From Caprella mutica (taxonomy: Eukaryota > Arthropoda > Malacostraca > Amphipoda > Caprellidae), in NCBI GenBank assembly GCA_947561585.1, contig CANNZV010000122.1, positions 372,001 through 436,000 of the forward strand: a DNA stretch of 64,000 nt, given 5' to 3'. How positions within the stretch are numbered: the stretch's first letter is position 1; the number at the start of each line of letters is the position of its first letter. This document shows, piece after piece, positions 57,601-64,000 of the stretch. The notes beneath the pieces are model-generated. The model saw nothing but the letters and a program-made list of their open reading frames with translations, was not told the DNA's origin and did not search any database. The translations under genes were made by a program, and so were the position numbers.

Positions 57601-57693
57601 GTAAATACATTGAGCATTTACTTGGTTAAATCCTACCAAGCAAATGAACAACATCATTAAAAAGTTAATTTTTTTCATAAGAATTTTTTTCAA
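51661..57693 (-). CDS. Giant HYR-repeat T9SS surface protein 3
   Basis: 2010 residues from a TTG at 57693 in the conserved TATCTCAT context; the in-frame ATG at 57678 (MKKINFLMM) is the other candidate. The N-terminus has a Cys-rich beta region (CIYGASFGTEN) and a pre-peptidase-like domain (GGVWYTVTPAFTGDATFDLC, TEYYVYVTGFG). HYR repeats and one P-like domain (about 55080-55540), very close to copy 1, follow. From about 54620 onward it instead resembles copy 2. The dockerin-like, cohesin-like and T9SS sorting domains end the protein. The copy is therefore a mosaic. It is co-transcribed with the small gene 20 bases upstream. Confidence 0.85.
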   Translation of the reverse strand: MKKILMKKINFLMMLFICLVGFNQVNAQCIYGASFGTENTPPTLNCATASVTTCNFAGEFFTVNNLVVGETYSFSSEIATDFLTVTDLANMPAAGLATGTGSVSWTATATSARVHVALDAACGVQNSCRETFVDCTSCPGSPVANDLIANAETLPANSGTGSVAGTTVDACSADAPGFCGTSLNTTGGVWYTVTPAFTGDATFDLCGSGFDTKIGGFEGPAGALTCLAGNDDDCGLQSSITFPVTAGTEYYVYVTGFGANTGAFTLNFNLPACIITAPAAQTVSNDAGICGAQVSVVSTPAGCTDPVTNDFNGGGADASGVYPVGTTTVTFTSGGVTASTTVTVTDDEDPVLSCPSNTTINLDPGACEQVISYAVTGTDNCPVFGPAVNLSLNNDINSFTNSLACPGGGYQTLVVHDYPALGVTEDITISSVDFGIFQIFGTVDLTVNVYSIASTPAGGFNYADLTLLATGTQSFGPSGNALGNMPMTGTIPAGTVVVLEMVAPNGSFTNGFVPGYNNAGVIAGGQTWLASNFCGVPNPDVASNVVGGFTDQMVFQLNGNLPAEPMQTAGLASGSAFPIGTTTNSYSFTDNAGNTTTCSWSVTVNEFVPSSSDITCNSLVNISLDENCQAVLNADQILEGNNYGCYDNYPVTYADGPNQGQLVVLGPGNIGQTINVMVTNPSGNPCWGSILVEDKLIPDLECTDLSVGCNESTDPGASVAATLDYSFPTFPSQDAATVTETVVVDAGDEVQDLNVSISTTHTWVGDLVISVTSPAGTTVELLNNLGGPGFGCNNAAGQDMDVVMDDEAAATYADMDGQCPPVGSFQSLQALSAFDGEDAQGTWTVSVEDLAFGDGGNIDVTLNLKAANSGTVEYPVPASATVIPSGPNTFTVIGFDPCGPATLVYSDSEAGEICAGTQAITRSWTITDGYNNTSSCTQTISITPTTIADIAGELPADVTLECGTALPAPITDLGCDNIAVTLDGDPVVIDICGSGFKMLRKYIVVDWCTNETMNHTQLIKVTDTQDPVLTCPADLTVSTTNNSCVGNVALIMPTATDCGGGVTFTMEASAGTISGNLLVGLPIGTHTVTFTGTDDCGNSATCTQEITVEDNVSPTAVCDEHTIVSLGSDGTALVNATTFDDGSNDNCEIVSMEARRMDNPNCPGFDGTSFGPTVPFYCCDVNNTIMVEFKVTDASGLTNTCMVEVEVQDKMAPIIACKPDITISCDDPLIDAILVNQPLPAAAVGLTGTPAVADNCNATVTSNVFFNNVDNCGTGVIRVLWSAVDPGGLFDNCEQKIFIEDANPFDGNSIVWPLDYEVNTCGTGLEPEDLPTPYSYPTWNDGTCSNVASTHDDTVLDFGADNACLKILRKWIIIDWCTVPTGADPTDPNTPGVHHYTQVIKVLNSTDPVIESFNGATTIDNFDPNCGNAFVAFDITASDDCTASNLLEYTWAFSTGTTGTGQSASGSFANGTYSVTFTVADQCGNTSTDSRTFTVADKKKPTPVCIFGIASTVMPSAQQVTIWASDFESGSSYDNCTDYNNLAFSFSPDITDDNIVITCADVPADGLVPVTLYVTDEAGNYDFCTTFIQVQDPNGSCPGPNTIFGSIATENDEVVEDVTVTVSDANGPMVTPVVTGVDGSFSFNMAIGTDYNVEAEKDINYLNGVTTYDLVLISKHILGTELLDSPYKIIAADANHTETVTTLDIVKLRALILHIDDELASNTSWRFVDANYTFNNAANPLGESFPEYVELDPNTAVPSNFVGIKIGDVNGTASPNSLLGTETRTMDGKLALQAEAATVAAGATFTVDFMAKDFNNIAGYQFSLGFDNSVVEFVDVTTNLEGLGANNFGLTKVGEGVITTSWNANKGVNVENDEVLFSITFVANTAVNTQDVININSRYTASEAYQSNDLLDVVLEFNGTETASGFELFQNTPNPFKAETMIGFNLPQAGEVTLKVFDVSGRILRLIEMDAVKGYNSVDLNRAGLDATGVLYYQLETATETATKKMIIVD

Positions 57694-57713
57694 ATGAGAT
57701 AATTCGTTTAAGA

Positions 57714-58100
57714 TTAATTTGTTACTAATGTCATCAAATCTTGATAGATAAGATCTAACTGAGGAGTCTCAGATTCTTTTGTACTCAATGTTTGGTACAA
57801 GTGTGTTCTACCTGCTTCTATAGCTTGAGCAACTGTAGCATCAGCGTTGCTTAGCGTTTTAGAAACGGTACCGTAAACTTCAATTCTTCTCATTGCACCA
57901 ACGTACTCTGCACTCCCAGGAGTCAAAGATTGTAAAGATGATTTCAAAGAAACGATCTCTTGAATAACATTTTGGCTAGCAACTGGACTATCTGCTAACG
58001 TTACAAAAGGCGTAGTCTTTTGCGCGTAAGTAGTCATTGCGAAACCAAGAACTATCAAGAAAACTGAAAGAATACGTTTTACCATAAATCCTTTTTTCAT
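57714..58100 (-). CDS. Small secreted protein paired with giant HYR protein 3
   Basis: 128 residues with a signal peptide ending MTTYAQ. The mature part is helical (NVIQEIVSLKSSLQSL, AQAIEAGRTHLYQTL, LIYQDLMTLVTN). It is more diverged than the other two small proteins but keeps length, position and the Y..V......G.TV..AI pattern. It has CTATCTCATGAAAAA at its start. Confidence 0.7.
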   Translation of the reverse strand: MKKGFMVKRILSVFLIVLGFAMTTYAQKTTPFVTLADSPVASQNVIQEIVSLKSSLQSLTPGSAEYVGAMRRIEVYGTVSKTLSNADATVAQAIEAGRTHLYQTLSTKESETPQLDLIYQDLMTLVTN

Positions 58101-58840
58101 GAGATAGTAAATTTTTAAAAAGTGAAAAAATAAATATTTGTTTATCGATAATAGCCTTGAGACTTATTCTCTTGACTGGAAATCCTTAGTATATGGCATA
58201 AAAAAACATAGCCGAGCATGAGCAACAAATGCCCATTCGGAATTTTTTTTTTATTAGTATTTGATTGAGGTATAAAGATTTAATTAAACAACAACTAAGG
58301 CATTCAAGTAAGGAATAACTTGTCGAGTCTAGGCCATAGAAATCTTAGCCTAAATAATCTTTATTAACGGTTTGGGAAAAATTAAAACATTGATTTTTTT
58401 ATAAAAAAATCAAAAAACGGTTTGAAAAAATTAACGGTTAGTGGGAGGGTAAACAAAGTAGAATTAAGAGATAAGAATGATTTAATTTACTTTGTCAGTT
58501 TTGAGGTATTCTTTACTATAAAACCATTTCAAGTTAAAATGAATTTTGCTTACAATTAAGAATCGCTTGACAAATATAGAGTTCTTATTGGAATTGAAAA
58601 AACATTTTAATTCTTTTTTTTTAACATATCTTAAAAAAAATATTCTCTATTTCCTGCTATTATTAGTATTCTGATAGTTTTTAAATAAAAAAACAACTAT
58701 AAACAACTGGATATCAACACTTTACAGGTTCAACCAAATCTATGCTCAAATGGCATTATCACATATTTCCGTTCAAAAAAATTAAACATATTTTCTTGTA
58801 AAATAAGCTAAAACACAAGAGTATATATTAATTTTAAACC
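58101..58840. other. Regulatory gap upstream of operon 3
   Basis: This 740-base AT-rich gap separates operon 3 from a divergent decarboxylase gene. It contains three AACGGTT copies (near 58366, 58416 and 58434) within candidate elements described separately. No gene was seen. Confidence 0.5.
58363..58453 (-). promoter_or_regulatory. Candidate conserved upstream elements, operon 3
   Basis: ATTAACGGTTTGGGA, AACGGTTTGAAAAAAT and ATTAACGGTTAGTGGGAGGG form three spaced elements about 260-350 bases before the small gene. Two of them have counterparts upstream of operon 2. Confidence 0.35.
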
Positions 58841-60304
58841 ATGATTAGTAAAATAAAAACATTAGAAGAACAAGCTCGTATACTTGAACCGAATAATTCG
58901 CAACGCAATCTTTGGCAAAGAAAAACCGAAGCTTATGCCTTTAGTTTTTTAGACCAACTTCCCCATGCAAAAACCTATATTCAATCTAAAAACAATGGTA
59001 AAGATCTTGCAAAATATCCAATAAAAGATACTCCTCTTCCTATCGAAGAAGTATTACAAGTTTTGGAAAAAAATGTAGACCAACCTGGTCTAAATCCAGC
59101 CTCGGGAGGGCATTTAGGATATATCCCTGGTGGTGGAATATTTCCAACTGCTCTAGGAGATTATCTTGCTGCTGTTACCAATCGATATGCTGGAGTTTAC
59201 TTTGGAGGACCAGGTGCCGTAAGAATGGAAAATATTCTAATCAAATGGATGTGCTCTATTATGGGATACCCTTCAAGTGCTTCTGGCAATCTTTCCTCTG
59301 GAGGATCGATTGGAAATTTAATTGCCATTGTAACGGCAAGGGATTTTAAAAAAGTCAAATCGCAGGATATTCCAAATTCAGTTATTTACTTGACAAGTCA
59401 AGTACACCATTGTGTACAAAAAGCCATTCGTATTGCAGGATTAAACGAAGTGCAAACCAAATATATCCCTGTTGATAAAAATTTCAAGATGGATATGGAT
59501 GTTCTTCGCCAAGAAATTCAAAATGATCTGAATGCAGGAAAAAAACCATTTTTATTGATTGGCTCAGCAGGGACTACTGATGTGGGAGCAATTGATCCCT
59601 TAAATGACATGGCAGATATTGCGGAAGAATATAATCTTTGGTTTCATGTGGATGCTGCTTATGGGGGATTTTTTGTTTTAACAGAAGAAGGCAAAAAAAA
59701 GCTCAGCGGAATTGAACGATCCGATTCTTTGGTCATTGATCCACATAAGGGATTATTTCTGTCTTATGGTTTAGGAACCGTTTTGATAAAAAATGTTAAA
59801 GCACAGCAAGATGCTCATTTTTACCAAGCTAATTATATGCAAGATGCTTTCCTAGACCAAGAAGAATTATCCCCCGCAGACTTGTCTCCAGAATTAACCA
59901 AACATTTTAGAGGACTTCGAATGTGGTTACCACTTCAATTATTTGGTGTTGCTCCTTTTAAAGCCGCACTTTCTGAAAAACTTCTGCTCACGCAATATTT
60001 TTATAAAAAAATTCAAACCTTAGGATTTAAGGTAGGGCCTTTTCCTGAATTATCGGTAATGATCTATCGATATATCCCTGAACATAGTGATGCCAATGAA
60101 TTCAATGCTAAATTGATACAACATGTCCATAAAGACGGACGTGTTTTTCTTTCATCTACAACAATTGAAGGTATTTATTGGCTTCGAATTGCTATTTTAG
60201 CATTTAGAACTCACTTGGAGACTGTTGATTTATGTCTTCAAGTTTTAAAAGAAGGAATAGAATTATTGGAAAAAGAGGAAAATAATATTGATCTAATATC
60301 ATAG
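58841..60304 (+). CDS. Pyridoxal-phosphate-dependent decarboxylase (group II type)
   Basis: A 487-residue protein of the aromatic-L-amino-acid/glutamate/diaminobutyrate decarboxylase family. Key sites: GNLSSGGSIGNLIAI and SQVHHCVQKA (cofactor and substrate pocket), WFHVDAAYGGF (Asp and Ala contacting PLP) and DPHKGLF with the Schiff-base lysine near residue 304. Length is normal. The substrate amino acid cannot be fixed from sequence. It is alone on the plus strand, divergent from the giant operons. Confidence 0.9.
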   Translation: MISKIKTLEEQARILEPNNSQRNLWQRKTEAYAFSFLDQLPHAKTYIQSKNNGKDLAKYPIKDTPLPIEEVLQVLEKNVDQPGLNPASGGHLGYIPGGGIFPTALGDYLAAVTNRYAGVYFGGPGAVRMENILIKWMCSIMGYPSSASGNLSSGGSIGNLIAIVTARDFKKVKSQDIPNSVIYLTSQVHHCVQKAIRIAGLNEVQTKYIPVDKNFKMDMDVLRQEIQNDLNAGKKPFLLIGSAGTTDVGAIDPLNDMADIAEEYNLWFHVDAAYGGFFVLTEEGKKKLSGIERSDSLVIDPHKGLFLSYGLGTVLIKNVKAQQDAHFYQANYMQDAFLDQEELSPADLSPELTKHFRGLRMWLPLQLFGVAPFKAALSEKLLLTQYFYKKIQTLGFKVGPFPELSVMIYRYIPEHSDANEFNAKLIQHVHKDGRVFLSSTTIEGIYWLRIAILAFRTHLETVDLCLQVLKEGIELLEKEENNIDLIS

Positions 60305-60402
60305 TTTATTTTTTCATTATCTACATTTTACCATTTGAATCGTTTACCATTAGTAGTTTGGTTGAAAACTATTTTAAAATAATTAACAAACATAAATTTA
60401 AC

Positions 60403-61488
60403 ATGAGATTCTTTTTTACATTATTTTTAATAACAACATTATTACAAATTGGAAATTCGCAAGAAGAACCGAAAATTACTGAAGAGAAAATTTTTAAAGT
60501 TGTAGAAGAAATGCCTCGATTCCCTGGCTGTGAAGTAGGTGTGATGACTAGAGTCGAACGGAAGAAATGCGCCGAGAATAATATGCTTCGTTTTATCTAT
60601 GGAAATATCAAATATCCTGACTCTGCTAGAGTCAATGGAACGGAAGGAAGAGTAGTGTTACAATTTGTCGTAGATAAAGAAGGCTTAGTTACAGATACAA
60701 AAATATTAAAAGATATTGGAGATGGTTGTGGCGAAGAGGCGCTTCGGGTTATCAATATTTTACGTGACCAAAAAGTAACTTGGGTTCCAGGGAGACAAAG
60801 AGGCGAACCTGTAAAAGTTCAATACACTTTGCCCGTATCATTTAAGCTTCAAGAAGAACTTCCTTACACTATTCTAAATGGTGATTCTATTTATTTAAGT
60901 TTAGAAACACCAGTTAAATTTAAGGACGGTGAAGATGCACTAAAAGCTTTTCTAGCAACTGAAACAATGTATCCTGCTAGTGGTCTTGATAGCTGCTTAA
61001 TGGGCTCTATGAAAAGTGAATTAATTGTACGCCCTAATGGTTCTGTTCAACTTCTCGAAACGATTGATTTTAGCAACCTTGGAACTGACTTTTTGTTTGA
61101 AGTAATTAAGCTTGTTCCCAAGTTAGAAAACCAATGGATTCCAGCTACTTATGATGGAAAGCCAGTTACAACAATTTATCCTATAAGAATAGAATTTCGT
61201 CCGACTTCAGATGGTTGTAAAAGTATTGTTAAGGATTATGAACTAACTGAAAAATCAGTTCAAGGTGCAGTAGAGTTACATGACCAAGAAGACTCTGCAA
61301 ATGGATTGGTAAGGATGAATGACGCACTTGAAAAATTCCCTAATAATACAGAATGGTTATACTTCAGAGGTATTATGCATATGAGCTTAAAAGACAATGA
61401 TGCGGCTTGTGCTGATTTCCAAAAAATTTCAGAAATATTACCAGTACCTTGGTATGAGAAATGGATAGGAATGATTTGCAGACTATAG
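60403..61488 (+). CDS. TonB C-terminal-domain protein with TPR-like tail
   Basis: The ATG at 60403 (MRFFFTLFLITTLLQIGNSQ) gives a signal peptide and is preferred over the upstream TTG of the open frame. About 361 residues: VEEMPRFPGCEVG, then a TonB-C domain (IKYPDSARVNGTEGRVVLQF, about 80-150), a second diverged TonB-C-like domain (about 170-265), and a short TPR-like end (DALEKFPNNTEWLYFRGI). Having no membrane anchor other than the signal peptide, it is secreted and not a classical energy transducer. The partner is unknown. Confidence 0.8.
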   Translation: MRFFFTLFLITTLLQIGNSQEEPKITEEKIFKVVEEMPRFPGCEVGVMTRVERKKCAENNMLRFIYGNIKYPDSARVNGTEGRVVLQFVVDKEGLVTDTKILKDIGDGCGEEALRVINILRDQKVTWVPGRQRGEPVKVQYTLPVSFKLQEELPYTILNGDSIYLSLETPVKFKDGEDALKAFLATETMYPASGLDSCLMGSMKSELIVRPNGSVQLLETIDFSNLGTDFLFEVIKLVPKLENQWIPATYDGKPVTTIYPIRIEFRPTSDGCKSIVKDYELTEKSVQGAVELHDQEDSANGLVRMNDALEKFPNNTEWLYFRGIMHMSLKDNDAACADFQKISEILPVPWYEKWIGMICRL

Positions 61489-61540
61489 ATAAAGTACTGA
61501 TTACCAGGTATTTAAGAAGTATATTTAAGATGTAAAAATA

Positions 61541-61605
61541 AGATTTAAGATTTTTTTCGAAAACTATTTACAAAGTTTTTAAAAAGAATCTTAAATCTAA
61601 TTTCT
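61541..61605. terminator. Imperfect hairpin between convergent genes
   Basis: AAGATTTAAGATT and AATCTTAAATCT with flanking T and A tracts form an inverted repeat able to terminate transcription from both sides. Confidence 0.6.
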
Positions 61606-61642
61606 TAAAACCTTACCTCTTTTTTCAAATAAAACAATACTT

Positions 61643-62224
61643 CTACAAAGACCAACTTCTTCCATTCGGCACACTCTCCAAATCAATACATGCATGATAT
61701 GCAGCCGGAACAGGATCGTAATTTAGTACCTCCTCCCCTACTTTTTCAGAAGTAAAATATCCTAGTAAAACTATCTCTTTTAGTTGAAGAAAAAACGATG
61801 GTTCGTCTCTTTCTTTTTCGCCTTTTGCACGATTCATAAGATCAGTAATCATTGCATCCATTTGGTCATTTTCTAAACTTGCAAATGATTTGTTATAAGC
61901 AGTTTTCGCATCTGCTTCCAACTGGTCTACTTGTTGTTTAAACCATGCCACTTCTTCAGTTTTATAAGATGGACTCATTGAATCAATAAACCGTTCAACC
62001 ATCACATCCTTAGCTCCTACGATTCCTTCTGTAGCAGGAATAATTCGTTCTGCTGCCTCTCTAATAGTATTGATTTGAGTTTCTGTAAAATTCGTTGGTT
62101 TCCATACCTCCACAGGTGTTTTGGTATCTGCTTGGCAACCACTCATCACGCCTGCTATAGCCGATGCTGATACAGCATAGCCCATGATTAAAGCAGTTCT
62201 TTTTATGGCTTCTCTACGTTTCAT
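61643..62224 (-). CDS. Gluconate 2-dehydrogenase subunit 3-like protein
   Basis: A 193-residue protein with a twin-arginine signal (KRREAIKRTALIMG) that also contains SGC, so it may be a Tat-exported lipoprotein. The mature part matches the small subunit family of gluconate/sorbitol-type dehydrogenases (FTETQINTIREAAERIIPAT, GAKDVMVERFIDSM). In that family it escorts or stabilises the flavoprotein subunit in the periplasm. It lies 63 bases after the GMC oxidoreductase gene, the expected partner. Confidence 0.9.
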   Translation of the reverse strand: MKRREAIKRTALIMGYAVSASAIAGVMSGCQADTKTPVEVWKPTNFTETQINTIREAAERIIPATEGIVGAKDVMVERFIDSMSPSYKTEEVAWFKQQVDQLEADAKTAYNKSFASLENDQMDAMITDLMNRAKGEKERDEPSFFLQLKEIVLLGYFTSEKVGEEVLNYDPVPAAYHACIDLESVPNGRSWSL

Positions 62225-62287
62225 AATTTTTATTTATTAGAAAAATTCAAATAATAACTTATGGTTATAATTGAGTTTCTTCAACGT

Positions 62288-64000
62288 TTAAAGATTTTGT
62301 TTATTTAATTCTTTGACAGCATGGTCACAAGCTCTTGCGGTCAATGCCATATAAGTCAAAGAAGGGTTTTGGCAACCTGCTGAAGTCATACACGCTCCAT
62401 CAGTAACAAAAACATTTTTGGCAGTATGAACTTGATTAAAACCATTTAGAACAGAGGTCTTAGGATCACGTCCCATACGAGCAGTTCCCATTTCATGAAT
62501 TCCAAGTCCAGGATAGCATTCACTTTCATAACCATTGATGTCTTTGAAACCTGCAGCTTCCAAAATTTCAATTGCACTTTTCTTCATATGCTTTCTCATT
62601 GCCATTTCATTTTCTTTCCATTCTACATCCATTGTCAAGGTTGCTTGTCCCCATTTATCCCGAACATCTTCATTAAGTTTGATATGATTTTCGTGATAAG
62701 GAAGGCACTCTCCAAATGCCGTCATCCCCATTCGCCAAGGACCAGGTTCAAGCATATCTAATTTCATTTTTGAACCAAAACTTAATTCTTTGACGGTTCT
62801 TGTCCAATTCGAACGGCTTGCACTTCCTTGATATCCATATCCTCTGACGAAATCTTTTTGCCTAGTTTCTCGATCGCCAAGATTAGTAGATCGTGGAATA
62901 TAAAAACCACCTGGACGACGGCCTTTATAATATTTATCATTAAATCCGTCATAAACCCCACTCGCCCCAATCTTAAAATGATGATCCATGACATTATGCC
63001 CTAGCTCTCCACTTTGATTTCCTAAGCCATTTGGGTGACGCTTAGACTTTGAGTTCATTAAAATAAAGGTAGAATTAAATGCTGAAGCGCAAGTGAAGAT
63101 TATTTTTGAAAAATATTCATACGTTTTATTCGTCTCCGCATCAATGATTCGCACACCAACTGCTTTGCCTTTCTCTTCATCAAAAATTATGGAATTGACA
63201 ATCGAAAATGGCCGAAGTGTCATATTTCCAGTTGCAGCAGCAGCTGGCAACGTAGAAGAATTACTAGAAAAATAGGCTCCAAATGGGCAACCTCGCATAC
63301 AACGATTTCGATATTGGCAAGTTCCTCTGCCGTTGTGCCCCCCTTTTTTTGTAATATGAGCTATTCTGCCTGTTGTCATCATTCGATGTTTGAAATGCTT
63401 TGCCATACGATCCTTCGTATGTTTTTCTAAACAATTCAATTCCATCGCAGGCATAAATTTTCCATCAGGTAATTGAGCTAGACCTTCATTTTGTCCACTT
63501 ATTCCAACATACTGTTCCACATAATCATACCATGGGGCGATGTCCTTATATCGAATTGGCCAATCAACTGCAATGCCTTCTTTCGCATTCGCTTTAAAAT
63601 CTAAATCACTCAAGCGATAACTATGTCTACCCCACATCAAAGATCGTCCTCCAACATGATACCCACGTATCCAATCAAATCGTTTTACTTCAGAGTATGG
63701 ATTATCAATATCATCTACAAACCAATGCTTTCTAGAAGGTGTGGTACAATATCCCGTTCGACTTTGTTTAGCTTGACGTTCCAGTTCTTTTTCACCAATC
63801 CTATCTCTATTAGGTAAATCCCAGGGGTCGAGATTAGCAGTAGGGTAATCTAAATGTTTTACATCTCGTCCTCTTTCGAGTACCAAGGTTTTTAAACCTT
63901 TCTCGGAAAGTTCTTTGGCAGCCCATCCTCCACTAATACCTGAACCAATAACAATCGCATCGTAGGTATTTTCTTGTTTGGATTTTAAGTTTAAATTCAT
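62288..64000 (-). CDS. GMC family FAD-dependent oxidoreductase (gluconate 2-dehydrogenase large-subunit type)
   Basis: A 570-residue protein beginning exactly at the window edge (ATG complementary to 63998-64000). The N-terminal FAD-binding Rossmann motif is IVIGSGISGGWAAKELSEKG, and MRGCPFGAYFSSNSSTLPAA lies mid-protein. The C-terminal half contains GLGIHEMGTARMG (catalytic His) and CQNPSLTYMALTARAC. It oxidises a sugar, sugar acid or similar alcohol; the substrate is unknown. It lacks its own signal peptide, so export together with the Tat-type small subunit encoded next (61643-62224) is likely. Confidence 0.92.
   Translation of the reverse strand: MNLNLKSKQENTYDAIVIGSGISGGWAAKELSEKGLKTLVLERGRDVKHLDYPTANLDPWDLPNRDRIGEKELERQAKQSRTGYCTTPSRKHWFVDDIDNPYSEVKRFDWIRGYHVGGRSLMWGRHSYRLSDLDFKANAKEGIAVDWPIRYKDIAPWYDYVEQYVGISGQNEGLAQLPDGKFMPAMELNCLEKHTKDRMAKHFKHRMMTTGRIAHITKKGGHNGRGTCQYRNRCMRGCPFGAYFSSNSSTLPAAAATGNMTLRPFSIVNSIIFDEEKGKAVGVRIIDAETNKTYEYFSKIIFTCASAFNSTFILMNSKSKRHPNGLGNQSGELGHNVMDHHFKIGASGVYDGFNDKYYKGRRPGGFYIPRSTNLGDRETRQKDFVRGYGYQGSASRSNWTRTVKELSFGSKMKLDMLEPGPWRMGMTAFGECLPYHENHIKLNEDVRDKWGQATLTMDVEWKENEMAMRKHMKKSAIEILEAAGFKDINGYESECYPGLGIHEMGTARMGRDPKTSVLNGFNQVHTAKNVFVTDGACMTSAGCQNPSLTYMALTARACDHAVKELNKQNL

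Overview
The window is AT-rich chromosomal DNA of a member of the Bacteroidota, most likely a Saprospiria-type bacterium. The evidence is the giant HYR-repeat surface proteins ending in a type IX secretion (T9SS) sorting domain, ECF sigma factors followed by membrane/beta-barrel proteins, a LuxC-like acyl-CoA reductase, lack of Shine-Dalgarno sequences, and many secreted proteins and lipoproteins. No tRNA, rRNA, insertion sequence or CRISPR array was seen.

Layout. 1-8.9 kb: a partial M48 metalloprotease, an outer-membrane-type small protein, a D-threonine aldolase/D-serine dehydratase-like enzyme, a flavin reductase-like protein, an unknown protein, a von Willebrand A-type membrane protein and a large secreted protein with a carboxypeptidase-regulatory-like domain. 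9-15.6 kb: a tandem duplicate of a secreted protein, then a cassette of modular lipoprotein, ECF sigma factor and transmembrane/beta-barrel protein. 15.8-21.2 kb: a Crp/Fnr regulator with two small genes, two envelope proteins and RecQ. 21.5-21.7 kb: a probable structured RNA with its own terminator. 22-32.4 kb: a frameshifted sulfatase/LTA-synthase-like gene, acyl-CoA reductase, endonuclease III, a 7TM HD phosphohydrolase, DnaA, a conserved membrane protein and an IscA-type iron-sulfur protein. 32.6-37.8 kb: a second lipoprotein/sigma/membrane-barrel cassette on the opposite strand, and an S9-type hydrolase. 37.9-58.1 kb: the standout region, three tandem two-gene operons each made of a ~125-residue secreted protein and a ~1900-2000-residue HYR protein. 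58.8-64 kb: a PLP decarboxylase, a TonB-C/TPR protein and a GMC oxidoreductase with its small Tat-type partner subunit.

How it fits together. The three giant proteins carry P-domain-like and HYR modules, then a dockerin-like pair of calcium loops, a cohesin-like domain and a T9SS C-terminal signal. They look like surface-exposed, possibly self-associating adhesins, each paired with a small secreted helical protein. Their 3' ends and terminators are almost identical and the copies are mosaics, which points to continuing gene conversion. The two sigma cassettes look like paralogous envelope-to-transcription signalling units. A further pattern is a set of long, mostly unrelated inverted repeats (arms about 24-75 bp) sitting in gaps at gene ends throughout the first 32 kb.
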